DNA of 52,777 nt from Labilithrix sp. (GTDB lineage Bacteria; Myxococcota_A; Polyangia; Polyangiales; Polyangiaceae): the NCBI GenBank assembly GCA_019637195.1, contig JAHBWA010000058.1:1-52777 (forward strand), given 5' to 3'. Of the stretch, positions 10,228-18,287 are shown in pieces. The translations under genes were made by a program, and so were the position numbers. Under the pieces are notes generated by a model that was given only the letters and a program-made list of their open reading frames with translations, was not told the origin of the DNA and did no database searches. The first letter of the stretch is position 1. Each line of letters starts with the position of its first letter.

Positions 10228-11076
10228 ATGGCCCTCGATCTATCCGTCGTCGACAAGCCGCTCGAGCCGCAGACCTTCTCTTACTCGTGGAAGGACGCCG
10301 TCCTCTACGCGCTCGGCGTCGGCGCGAAGAAGGACGAGCTCGACTGGCTCTACGAGGGGCGCGGCCCGAAGGTGCTCCCGAGCTTCGCCGTCGTCCCGAT
10401 GTTCAAGCCGATGCTCGACTGCGTCGTCAAGACGGGCGGAGATCTCTCGATGGTCGTGCACGGCAAGCAGAGCGTGCGCCTGCACGCCGAGCTGCCGCCC
10501 GAGGCGACGGTCTCGACCGTGGCGCGAGTGCGCGGCCTCTACGACATGCGAAAGTTCGCGATCGTCGTCATCGACTGCGAGATCAAGGACGCCGCCGCGA
10601 AGCTCCTCGCCGAGACCTCTTCGCAGATCATCATCCGCGGCGCCGGCAACTTCGGAGGCGAGACGCCGCCGAAGGAGGAGAAGGTCGCCGAGGTGCCGAA
10701 GGGGCAGGAGCCCGACTTCCGCTTCGAGGAGAAGACCACGCCCGAGCAAGCGCTGCTCTACCGGCTCTCCGGCGACTGGAACCCGCTCCACGCCGATCCC
10801 GAGTTCGCGGCGCGCGTCGGCTTCGAGCAGGGCCCGATCCTCCACGGCCTCTGCACGTTCGGCCACATGGTTCGTCACGTCGCCAAGGCGGCGTGCGACG
10901 GCGATCCGTCACGCCTCACCGCGTTCGAGACGAAGTTCTCGAAGCCGGTCTGGCCGGGCGATACCCTCGTCACCGAGGGCTTCCGCGTCGCGCCCGGGAA
11001 GATCGCGCTCCAGGTGAAGGTGAAGGAGCGCGACGAGGCGGTGTGCACCGCGTCCTGGGCGCTCACGCGGGGCTGA
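10228..11076 (+). CDS. MaoC-type (R)-specific enoyl-CoA hydratase (hydratase 2)
   Basis: This 282-residue protein has the double hot-dog layout of eukaryote-type hydratase 2 (the hydratase part of peroxisomal multifunctional enzyme 2). The N-terminal half has YALGVGAKKDELDWLYE and VLPSFAVVPMF. The C-terminal MaoC half has the catalytic motif region WNPLHADPEFAARVGF (Asp and His of the LHADP element) followed by GPILHGLCTFG. The predicted reaction is hydration of trans-2-enoyl-CoA to (R)-3-hydroxyacyl-CoA in fatty-acid or sterol side-chain oxidation. The ATG at 10228 gives MALDLSVVDK, matching the usual N-terminus. A thiolase lies 2.4 kb downstream but with opposite-strand genes between, so they are not an operon. 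Confidence 0.88.
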   Translation: MALDLSVVDKPLEPQTFSYSWKDAVLYALGVGAKKDELDWLYEGRGPKVLPSFAVVPMFKPMLDCVVKTGGDLSMVVHGKQSVRLHAELPPEATVSTVARVRGLYDMRKFAIVVIDCEIKDAAAKLLAETSSQIIIRGAGNFGGETPPKEEKVAEVPKGQEPDFRFEEKTTPEQALLYRLSGDWNPLHADPEFAARVGFEQGPILHGLCTFGHMVRHVAKAACDGDPSRLTAFETKFSKPVWPGDTLVTEGFRVAPGKIALQVKVKERDEAVCTASWALTRG

Positions 11077-11091
11077 GCGCGCGCCGCCGCG

Positions 11092-12687
11092 TCAGCGCTT
11101 CTCCACCACGCTGTCTATCGCGCGCGTGATCGCGTCGCGCCCGAACGGCTTCTTCAGGCAGAGGTTCGGCACGGTCTCGAGGAAGCTCGAGAGCGCGGGC
11201 GTGAAGGCGCCGCCGGACATGAAGACGAGGCGGCGCAGGAGATCGGGACGCCGGCTCGCGATGGCCTCGTGCATGTCCATGCCGGTGCGGTCGGGCATCA
11301 TCACGTCGCAGAAGATGACGTCGAACGTCGAGGACTTGATCGCCTCCTCGGCGGCTTCGACGCTCGCCACCACGGTGAGATCGTGGTGCGCGAGGACGCG
11401 CTGGAACCAGCGACGGATCCGCGAGTCGTCGTCGATCACGAGGACGGAGCACCTCCGCGGCGAAGAGGCCGGCGCCGCTGGAGCGCGCGACGGGTGGACC
11501 TCGACGGGCGTGCTCGGGGGGAGCTCGACCGTGAACGCGGTCCCGAGCCCGGGCCGGCTCTCGACCGAGATCGAGCCGCCGAGCTTCTCGACGATCCCTT
11601 TGCAGATCGTGAGGCCGAGGCCGGTCCCCGCGCCGAGGGGCTTCGTCGTGAAGAAGGGATCGAAGACGCGCTCCACGTGCTCCGCGGCGATCCCGCAGCC
11701 GGTGTCGCGGACCTCGATCACGGCTCCGCCGAGCAAGCTCGTCGAGGTCGTGATCGTGACGGTGTTGTCGCTCGCGCGTCCGTCGGGGATCGCGTAGGCG
11801 GCGTTCAAGAGCAGGTTCAAGAAGACCTGCGTGAGGCGCACGGCGTTGGCCGAGACGGCGGGCACCACCTGGAGGTTTCGCACGATCCGGGCGCGGTGCC
11901 GGAGCTCGTTGTTGGCCATCTGCAGCGCGGTCTCGAGGACGGTGCGGACGTCCATCGGCTCGCGCCTGTCGTCGTCGGTGCGCGATAGGGTGCGGAGATC
12001 GCGGACGATGACCTTGATACGTTCGACGCCGGTCCGCGCGTCCTCGAGCGCTTCGATCATCTCGTCGGGCCGCATCGCGGCGCCGGAGCCGAGCGCCTCG
12101 ACGACGACGTCGAGGTTGCCCGCGATGTACGCCAGCGGGTTGTTGATCTCGTGGGCCACGCTGCCGACGAGCTGGCCCACCGAGGTCATCCGCTCCGCCA
12201 CGACCGCGCGGCGCGCGGCGAGCGCGCGCGCCTCGGTGACGTCGCGGAAGCACCACACCCGCGCGCGCACCTCGCCGTCGCTCGAGTGGACGGGGGCGGT
12301 GTAGCGGCTGATCGTGCGACCGTCGGCGAGCTCGATCTCGTCGGTCGCGACGGCCTCCGCGTCGTCGTGGAGCTGGCGCGCGCGCTCGATGAACGCCTCG
12401 GGTCGCGCCACGAGCTTCGCCATGTGCGCGAGCAGGGCCTCGCCGGCGGTGACGATCTCCGCGTCGCGCCGCAACGCCTCGGGGACATGCCACATCTCGA
12501 AGTAGCCGCGGTTGATGCTCGCGATCGCGCCCGTCGTGTCGACGACGACGATCGCCTCCGCCACCGCCGCGAGGACGGCTCGCGTCATCGCCAGGCTCTT
12601 CGCCAGCTCCTCGTTCTTCTGCTCGATCTCGGCTCGCAGCTGGTCCAGCGCGGCGAGGACGTCGGGGAGCGGACGCGACGGGGGCAC
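11092..12687 (-). CDS. Hybrid sensor histidine kinase (PAS, HisKA, HATPase, receiver)
   Basis: A soluble protein of 531 residues with no membrane segment. An N-terminal coiled coil (LDQLRAEIEQKNEELAKSL) leads into a PAS domain (about 40-155: VVDTTGAIASINRGYFEMW, ending VWCFRDVTEARAL). The H-box is LVGSVAHEINNPLAYIAGNL (His near 179); the N-box region is FLNLLLNAAYAI; G1 is VRDTGCGI and G2 GAGTGLGLTICKGI. The C-terminal receiver domain (about 412-531) has SVLVIDDDSRI, phospho-acceptor Asp in FCDVMMPD and a conserved Lys in CLKKPFG. The start is a GTG at 12687. All catalytic residues needed for autophosphorylation and intramolecular transfer are present. No output partner is adjacent. Confidence 0.92.
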   Translation of the reverse strand: MPPSRPLPDVLAALDQLRAEIEQKNEELAKSLAMTRAVLAAVAEAIVVVDTTGAIASINRGYFEMWHVPEALRRDAEIVTAGEALLAHMAKLVARPEAFIERARQLHDDAEAVATDEIELADGRTISRYTAPVHSSDGEVRARVWCFRDVTEARALAARRAVVAERMTSVGQLVGSVAHEINNPLAYIAGNLDVVVEALGSGAAMRPDEMIEALEDARTGVERIKVIVRDLRTLSRTDDDRREPMDVRTVLETALQMANNELRHRARIVRNLQVVPAVSANAVRLTQVFLNLLLNAAYAIPDGRASDNTVTITTSTSLLGGAVIEVRDTGCGIAAEHVERVFDPFFTTKPLGAGTGLGLTICKGIVEKLGGSISVESRPGLGTAFTVELPPSTPVEVHPSRAPAAPASSPRRCSVLVIDDDSRIRRWFQRVLAHHDLTVVASVEAAEEAIKSSTFDVIFCDVMMPDRTGMDMHEAIASRRPDLLRRLVFMSGGAFTPALSSFLETVPNLCLKKPFGRDAITRAIDSVVEKR

Positions 12688-12812
12688 ACTCCCACAACGG
12701 CCGGCGGATCGGTCTCGTTAAGGTCCCGCGCGGGTGCGGCGTCGGTCGCGCGGTCGTCGATGCCGTGCTCGCGCGCCCCGAGCGCGCACGTAGAGGCGGG
12801 ATCCCCGTGGCT

Positions 12813-13358
12813 CTACTGGCTGATCGCGCTGAGGCAGGCGCCGAGGAGCGAGAGGCCGATGAAGACCGCCGCGATGGCGAGGCGAACCCAGAAGAACGTG
12901 CTCCAGCCGCTCGTCCATCCGCTCGGGGTCGCGTGGGGGTAGCCCGCGTAGGGTCGTGCGCCGCCGAAGCCCGTGACGGGCGCGCCGTAGGGGTTCGGCT
13001 GCGGTCCGCCGTAGCCTTGCGCGCCGTAGCCCTGCGCGCCGTAGCCCGGTGCGCCGTGGCCTTGCGGCGCTCCGTAGGCTTGCGGCGTCCCGTAGGCTTG
13101 CGGCGCTCCGTAGGCTTGCGGCGTCCCGTAGGCTTGCGGCGCTCCGTAGGCTTGCGGCGCTCCGTAGGCTTGCGGCGCTCCGTAGGCTTGCGGTGCTCCA
13201 TAGGCTTGCGGCGTCCCGTAGCCCTGCGGTGCGCCGAAGCCCTGCGGTGCGCCGTGGCCTCGCGGCGCGAGCGCGTGGCCGCAGAAGTGGCACTCGGTCG
13301 CTTGCGGGTTCGTAATCACGCCGCCGCATGTCGGGCACGTCGGAGCGCCAGCGTTCAT
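12813..13358 (-). CDS. Zinc-ribbon membrane protein with GAPQAY repeats
   Basis: The N-terminus carries a double-CxxC zinc ribbon (CPTCGG and CHFCGH, residues about 8-27). About 15 repeats of the hexapeptide GAPQAY/GTPQGY type follow (residues 35-115), then Gly/Tyr/Pro-rich sequence, and a single C-terminal membrane segment (about 155-178, VRLAIAAVFIGLSLLGACL). It is thus a small tail-anchored protein with a cytosolic metal-binding head on a long flexible stalk. Zinc-ribbon/TM proteins with Pro/Gln/Tyr repeats are frequent in myxobacteria; the function is not known. The start is the ATG at 13358. Confidence 0.8.
   Translation of the reverse strand: MNAGAPTCPTCGGVITNPQATECHFCGHALAPRGHGAPQGFGAPQGYGTPQAYGAPQAYGAPQAYGAPQAYGAPQAYGTPQAYGAPQAYGTPQAYGAPQGHGAPGYGAQGYGAQGYGGPQPNPYGAPVTGFGGARPYAGYPHATPSGWTSGWSTFFWVRLAIAAVFIGLSLLGACLSAISQ
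13064..13240 (-). repeat. 18-bp in-frame tandem repeat in the zinc-ribbon gene
   Basis: The string TAGGCTTGCGG on the plus strand recurs every 18 bp at 13075, 13093, 13111, 13129, 13147, 13165, 13183 and 13201. The unit encodes the hexapeptide PQAYGA/PQAYGT on the minus strand. Near-identity of copies points to recent expansion. Confidence 0.9.
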
Positions 13359-13464
13359 CGCCCAACGATATCGGTTTTCCGCGCGCGCGGACGAGGGGTA
13401 GCGTCGCCCGGGGAAAACGCCTAAGTTCGCGCCGGGATTTCACTCACCTCGCTGGAGAATTGCC

Positions 13465-14658
13465 ATGGCCAAGCTGTCGAAGTCGATCGTCGTCGTGGGG
13501 GCCAAGCGCACCGCGTTCGGGACCATGCAGGGAACGCTCAAGGGGGTGGGCGCCAACGACCTCGCGGTCCACGCCGCGAAGGCCGCGATCGCGCAGGCCG
13601 GGATCGCCGTGGACGCGATCGGTCACGTCATCATCGGCAACGTCATGCAGACGAGCCCGGACGCGATCTACTGCGCCCGTCACGTCGGCCTCAAGGCTGG
13701 CCTCCCGATCACGACGCCCGCGCTCACCGTCAACCGCCTCTGCGGCTCGGGTTTCCAGGCGGTCATCAACGGCGCAGAGCAGCTCCTCCTCGGCGAGACC
13801 GAGGCCGTGCTCGTCGGCGGGACCGAGAACATGACGCAGGCGCCGCACATCCTCCGCGGCAGCCGCGACGGCTGGCCCTTCGGGAAGGCGCCGCAGGTCG
13901 AGGACTCGCTCTGGAGCGCGCTCACCGACAGCTACGTGAACACGCCGATGGCGGTCACCGCCGAGAACCTCGCGACCAAGTACGGCCTCAGCCGCGCGGA
14001 CTGCGACGCGTACGCGCTCACCAGCCAGCAGCGCTGGGCGGCGGCGAACGAGAAGGGCGTCTTCAAGGACGAGATCGCCCCGCTCGAGATCCAGCAGCGC
14101 AAGGCGACGGTGCAGTTCGCCGTCGACGAGCACGCCCGCCCGCAGACGACGCTCGAGGCCCTCGCGAAGCTCGCGCCGGTCTTCAAGAAGGACGGCGTCG
14201 TCACCGCCGGCAACGCCTCGGGCATCAGCGACGGCGCCGCGTGCCTCGTCCTCACGACCGAGGAGTTCGCCAAGGCCAAGGGGCTCAAGCCGCTCGCGCG
14301 CCTCGTCCAGTGGGGCGTCGCCGGTGTCGATCCGAGCATCATGGGCATCGGGCCGGCGCCCGCGATCCAGAGCGCCCTCGCTCGCGCCGACTTGAAGCAG
14401 AGCGACGTCGACGTGTTCGAGGTGAACGAGGCGTTCGCCCCGCAGTACCTCGCCGTCGAGAAGGAGCTCGGGCTCCCGCGCGACCGGACCAACGTGAACG
14501 GCGGCGCGATCGCGCTCGGTCATCCGCTCGGCGCGAGCGGCGCGCGCATCACCGCGCACCTCGTCTACGAGCTCGCGCGTCGTGGTGGTCGCTACGCCAT
14601 CGGCAGCGCGTGCATCGGCGGCGGTCAGGGCCTCGCGGTCGTCCTCGAGAAGGTCTGA
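13465..14658 (+). CDS. Acetyl-CoA C-acyltransferase (thiolase)
   Basis: A full-length thiolase of 397 residues. The nucleophilic Cys lies in TVNRLCGSGFQAVINGAEQL (about residue 93), the C-terminal catalytic His in GGAIALGHPLGASGARI (about 353), and the second Cys in IGSACIGGGQGLAVVLE (about 383). It condenses or cleaves acyl-CoA/acetyl-CoA in beta-oxidation or in acetoacetyl-CoA formation; residues near the active site do not let me choose between the two from sequence alone. A ribosome binding site GGAG lies at about 13451, 8-10 nt before the ATG. Transcription is probably monocistronic: upstream is a divergent gene, downstream a repeat-rich gap and an opposite-strand gene. Confidence 0.93.
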   Translation: MAKLSKSIVVVGAKRTAFGTMQGTLKGVGANDLAVHAAKAAIAQAGIAVDAIGHVIIGNVMQTSPDAIYCARHVGLKAGLPITTPALTVNRLCGSGFQAVINGAEQLLLGETEAVLVGGTENMTQAPHILRGSRDGWPFGKAPQVEDSLWSALTDSYVNTPMAVTAENLATKYGLSRADCDAYALTSQQRWAAANEKGVFKDEIAPLEIQQRKATVQFAVDEHARPQTTLEALAKLAPVFKKDGVVTAGNASGISDGAACLVLTTEEFAKAKGLKPLARLVQWGVAGVDPSIMGIGPAPAIQSALARADLKQSDVDVFEVNEAFAPQYLAVEKELGLPRDRTNVNGGAIALGHPLGASGARITAHLVYELARRGGRYAIGSACIGGGQGLAVVLEKV

Positions 14659-14682
14659 CCTCGGCTTCGCGGCGCAGGCGTC

Positions 14683-14859
14683 GGGCCATCTGTCCGACGC
14701 CGCGCCTCGGCGCGCAGTGATGGGCCGCCTGTCCGGCGCCGCGCCTCGGCGCCACGTGTCCGCCGCCGCGTCCGCCCCGATCCGAAGACGTGCGGCGAGC
14801 GTCCGCCGTGTGGACGCTCGCCGTGATGGACGCTCGCCCGTGATGGACGCTGGCCGTGA
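14683..14859. repeat. Two short direct-repeat clusters downstream of the thiolase gene
   Basis: A 31-bp sequence beginning GGGCC and ending CGCCGCGCCTCGGCGC occurs at 14683 and again at 14722 with three mismatches. Further on, a 16-17 bp unit TGGACGCTCGCCGTGA is repeated three times in tandem (14811, 14827, 14844). No coding capacity is evident. The GC-rich inverted segments could help terminate the convergent transcripts. Confidence 0.75.
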
Positions 14860-14880
14860 GCGAGCCGTCGTGGCGCCGAG

Positions 14881-15366
14881 CTACGAGAGCTGCTCGACGA
14901 GGACGGCGCCGTTCGCGCGCGCGCTGTCGAGGTCGCTCCAGCCGGTGCCGGAGACGACGCACCAGCCGATGGCGTTCTTCATCCGCTGCACGGCGTCGAG
15001 GGCGGCGCGGAGGCTCGGGAAGGTCCACGAGAGCAGCCCCGGCTCGACGTTGTGCCAGCCGTGGACGAAGAGCGTGACCTCGCGGGCGGCGCGCGTCGCC
15101 GCGGCGGCGGCGGCCGGATCGGGCTTGCAGACGAACACGTCGGAGTCGTCGAGGCCGTCGTAGGAGGGAGGAGACGGAGGCACGCCGAGGACGGGGAGCG
15201 AGTCGGTCGAGACGGGTTGCTCGACGACGGGAGCGACGGGGGAGGGGCGGGACGCGGGAGCGTGCTTCACGGGCGAGACTTGAGACGTAGCTTCGGCGGT
15301 AGCCGAAACGGCCTCGCGTCGGATGACCGACGTCTTCGTGTCTCGTGCTCGCCGGAAGAGGCGCAT
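14881..15366 (-). CDS. Hypothetical protein
   Basis: About 161 residues. The ATG at 15366 is preferred over one at 15372 because AAGGA lies at a proper distance upstream; a much earlier start at 15411 would include the ribosome binding site itself. The N-terminus is basic (MRLFRRARDTKTSVIRRE), followed by a Ser/Pro/Val-rich linker. The C-terminal 70 residues look globular: an Ala-rich helix, then VTLFVHGWHNVEPGLLSW, LRAALDAVQRMKNAIGWCVV and SARANGAVLVEQL. There is no signal peptide or membrane helix. The family is not recognised. Confidence 0.55.
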   Translation of the reverse strand: MRLFRRARDTKTSVIRREAVSATAEATSQVSPVKHAPASRPSPVAPVVEQPVSTDSLPVLGVPPSPPSYDGLDDSDVFVCKPDPAAAAAATRAAREVTLFVHGWHNVEPGLLSWTFPSLRAALDAVQRMKNAIGWCVVSGTGWSDLDSARANGAVLVEQLS

Positions 15367-15791
15367 CCTCATTTCCTTTTGCGATGGGTTTCCCGCCGCG
15401 ACAAGGGCCAATCGACGAAATCGTATTGCGCGGCGCGTCGTAGACCGTTGGTGCTCCTACGATTTGTTCGGTCGATGCGCCGCGCGGTGAGCGCTCGCGC
15501 GTGTCGTGAGCGGCTCGCGCGCGGCGTCGACCGCTCGATTCGCGCGATGTCGCGAGCGGGCGCGCTGCGCTGCTCCGCGATCGATGCGTTCTGCACCGCA
15601 TGCGCGGCGTCTATCGAGCACGCGCGTCGGCTCGAGCAGACGATCCGGTGCGGCTCGGCTCGAGGCCCGAGCCCCGAGCGCGGCCTGGGCGGGGTGTGGA
15701 CAAGTCCGCGCCCATCCGGTCCCCGCGCTACATTGAGCGACGGCCAGGCAGCCCGCGTGCTCTCCCGAACCGTCCTGGGACGGATCTTCCG
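15367..15791. other. Intergenic region upstream of the tandem histidine kinase operon
   Basis: 425 bp between divergent genes. It is GC-rich with Arg/Ala-like codon patterns in several frames but no supported gene. A frame leading into the kinase gene is open from 15600, so a longer kinase N-terminus cannot be excluded. No convincing promoter motif was found. Confidence 0.5.
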
Positions 15792-18287
15792 ATGAAGAAC
15801 GATGATCCGCGCTCGCCGCGCGGCGGCTACAGCGATCCGGGGGAGCGCGACACGCGCCTCGATCCCATCGAGGACCTGCCGGACGCGACGCAGCCGGGCT
15901 CGCTGCTCACGGCCCGTGCGGCGGCGGATCTCGTCACGCCCCATACGCCACAGCCGGCGTTCTCGCCCGCGTCTGGCGCAGCTTCCGCTGGAGCACGACC
16001 TTCCGGCGCGCCTCCCGGAGCGCCGCGCCCGCCTGCTGGACCGCGTCCCTCCGGAGCGCCGCCCGGAGCGCCGCGCCCGTCTGCCGGACCGCGTCCTTCC
16101 GGAGCGCCGCCCGGAGCGCCGCATCCACCCGCCGGACCGCGTCCTTCCGGAGCGCCGCGCCCTCCTGCTGCGGCCTCGTTTCCTCCCGGACCCCCGCGGC
16201 TCGGAGCCCCGCAGGCCCCCGGTACCGTCGCGCACCCACCCGCGAGCGCGTACCCGCCTGCTGCGAGCGGGTACCCGCCCGCGAGCGCGTACCCGCCTGC
16301 CGCGAGCGGGTACCCGCCCGCGAGCGGGTACCCGCCTGCCGCGAGCGCGTACCCGCCTGCCGCGAGCGTGTACCCGCCTGCCGCGAGCGGGTCCCCGGTT
16401 ACCCCGAGCGGGCACCCGCCTGCCCCGGGCGTGTATCCACCTCCCGCGAGCGTGTACCCGCCTGCCTCGAACGCTCCTCTGGGCGGGCCGTCTCTCCCTC
16501 CACCCCCGTTCGGTGTTCCCCCACCCGCGCCGTTCGCGCTGCCGCCGCTCCAGCCGGTCGCGTCCGCTCCGCTCGGCGACACGGACGAGGTGGCCTTCGC
16601 CGCAGCCGGCATCGCTGGAGCCGACGTCCGTGACGCTCGTGTCTCCGGCGCCGACGGGCTCGGAGCCGACCTCGGCCACGGCGCGGACGCCTTCGGATCC
16701 ATGCCGCCGGGACCGGACGGGCTCCGTCCGTCGGACGTCCCGCCCGCGGCGGAGCCGTTCCGCGCGCGCGCACCGCGCCTGCGGTCGGGCTGGCCGTTTC
16801 TCCCGCTCGCGCCGCTCCTCGTGGTCGTGGTCGGCCTCGCCGTCGCGCTCGGGATCGGCCTCGTCGGCCTCGATCAGCTCTCGCGCGCCGGCGACGAGCA
16901 CGCGGGCTCGCGCGCCGAGCTCGTCGCCGCGACGGTGGCCGCCCGGCTCGGCGCGCTCCCGGAGTCGCGCCGCTTCGACGCCGCGCAGCTCGCCGCGCGC
17001 CGGAGCGCCGCCGAGCTGCTCGTCGTGACCGCGCGCGGGGACGTCATCCACGACCAGACGCTCGGCGCGCCCGATCGCGCCGCGCTCGGCACGATGATCG
17101 CGACGGGGCGTGGCGTCGCCGAGACGCGCATGGGCCGCGCTCGCTACGCCGTGCGCCCGATCGGCGCGGGGCCGGACGCGCCGCGCCTCGTCGTGCTCGT
17201 GCCCGAGCCGCGTGCCGCGGTGGGCGTGAGCGCGCTCGCGAGCGCCCTCGCGGCGCTGGCCGTGCTCCTCCTCGGCGTCGCCGCCGGCGTCGCCTACGCC
17301 GTCTCGCGCGACGTCATGCGCGACGTCGACTTCGTGACCCGCCGCGTCCGCGCGATGGCGCAGGTCCGCACCGAGCCGACGGGCGAGCTCATCCCGGCGC
17401 GCACGATGGACGAGGTCGGCCTGCTCACGGCGACGTTCAACAAATTGGTCGGCCGCTTCGGCATCGCGTCCGGCGCGTACCGCGGCGATCTCGCGCGGGC
17501 GAGCGCGGCGGACCGCGAGCGCGCCGCGTTCCTCGCCGCCGTCAGCCACGAGCTCCGGAGCCCGCTCAACGCCATCCTCGGCTTCGCCGACATCCTCATG
17601 GAGGAGGTCGACGGTCCCTTGTCGGCTTCGGCGAAGGAGGAGGTGGAGCAGATCCGCGGCTCGGGCGCGCACCTGCTCTCGCTCATCAACGACATCCTCG
17701 AGTTCTCCGCGCTCGAGAGCGGTCAGCTCCGCCTCACGCGCGGGCGCGTCGACGTCTTCGCGCTCGCCAACGAGGTCATGCGCGAGGCGCGCGGCCTCGT
17801 CGGACAGAAGCCCCTCTCGGTGCGCGTCGAGGGCGAGCCGCTCATCGCGCGCGTCGACGGTCGCCGCGTCCGTCAGATCCTCGGCAACCTCGTCAACAAC
17901 GCCATCAAGTTCACCCAGCGCGGCGAGGTCGTGGTCGGTGTCCGGCGCGAGGGGATGATGGCCGCCTTCCTCGTTCGAGACACCGGGCCCGGCATCTCGC
18001 CGCAAGAGCGCGCGGTCATCTTCGAGGAGTACAAGCAAGCGCGGAGCGAGCAGTTCCGGCGTCGCGGGACGGGCCTCGGGCTCGCGATCACCCGGCGCCT
18101 CGTGACGCTGCACCACGGCACGATCTCGGTCGAGAGCGAGCTCGGTCGAGGCTCCACGTTCAAGGTGCTCCTGCCGATCGGCAACATCGACGCGCCGCCG
18201 TCGCGCAAGCTGTCGCGTCCGCCGGGAGCGCACCTCGTGCCGGGACCGGCGGCCGTGAGGCCGTCGCGGCCCGTGAGGCCGCGATGA
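15792..18287 (+). CDS. Membrane sensor histidine kinase with long Pro/Ala-rich N-terminus
   Basis: Start ATG at 15792 (MKNDDPRSPRGG), with GGACGGA just upstream. The first 330 residues are disordered Pro/Ala/Gly repeats. TM1 is about 331-358, a short extracytoplasmic region (about 359-475) follows, TM2 is about 476-503, then a HAMP-like linker. The HisKA H-box is AAVSHELRSPLNAILGFADI (His about 585). The HATPase is complete: N-box ILGNLVNNAIKFTQ (about 697), G1 RDTGPGIS (about 730), G2 RRGTGLGLAITRRLV (about 757). It therefore looks catalytically competent. Its ATGA stop/start overlap (18284-18287) with the next gene means the two kinases are translationally coupled. There is no response regulator nearby. 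Confidence 0.9.
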   Translation: MKNDDPRSPRGGYSDPGERDTRLDPIEDLPDATQPGSLLTARAAADLVTPHTPQPAFSPASGAASAGARPSGAPPGAPRPPAGPRPSGAPPGAPRPSAGPRPSGAPPGAPHPPAGPRPSGAPRPPAAASFPPGPPRLGAPQAPGTVAHPPASAYPPAASGYPPASAYPPAASGYPPASGYPPAASAYPPAASVYPPAASGSPVTPSGHPPAPGVYPPPASVYPPASNAPLGGPSLPPPPFGVPPPAPFALPPLQPVASAPLGDTDEVAFAAAGIAGADVRDARVSGADGLGADLGHGADAFGSMPPGPDGLRPSDVPPAAEPFRARAPRLRSGWPFLPLAPLLVVVVGLAVALGIGLVGLDQLSRAGDEHAGSRAELVAATVAARLGALPESRRFDAAQLAARRSAAELLVVTARGDVIHDQTLGAPDRAALGTMIATGRGVAETRMGRARYAVRPIGAGPDAPRLVVLVPEPRAAVGVSALASALAALAVLLLGVAAGVAYAVSRDVMRDVDFVTRRVRAMAQVRTEPTGELIPARTMDEVGLLTATFNKLVGRFGIASGAYRGDLARASAADRERAAFLAAVSHELRSPLNAILGFADILMEEVDGPLSASAKEEVEQIRGSGAHLLSLINDILEFSALESGQLRLTRGRVDVFALANEVMREARGLVGQKPLSVRVEGEPLIARVDGRRVRQILGNLVNNAIKFTQRGEVVVGVRREGMMAAFLVRDTGPGISPQERAVIFEEYKQARSEQFRRRGTGLGLAITRRLVTLHHGTISVESELGRGSTFKVLLPIGNIDAPPSRKLSRPPGAHLVPGPAAVRPSRPVRPR
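16000..16470 (+). repeat. In-frame Pro/Ala repeat blocks in the histidine kinase gene
   Basis: Two repeat blocks. About 16000-16165: 48-bp units encoding PRPSGAPPGAPRPPAG, three and a half copies. About 16235-16470: alternating 18- and 21-bp units encoding SAYPPA/SGYPPAA, about eleven copies with Ala/Gly/Val variation. All units are multiples of three. They form the disordered cytosolic N-terminus of the kinase. Confidence 0.88.

Noticed and set aside
15369..18233. Very long minus-strand open frame opposite the first histidine kinase
   Set aside because: It is Arg/Asp/Glu/Ala-rich with no domain and mirrors the codon bias of the real plus-strand gene; long antisense frames are normal in DNA of this GC content.
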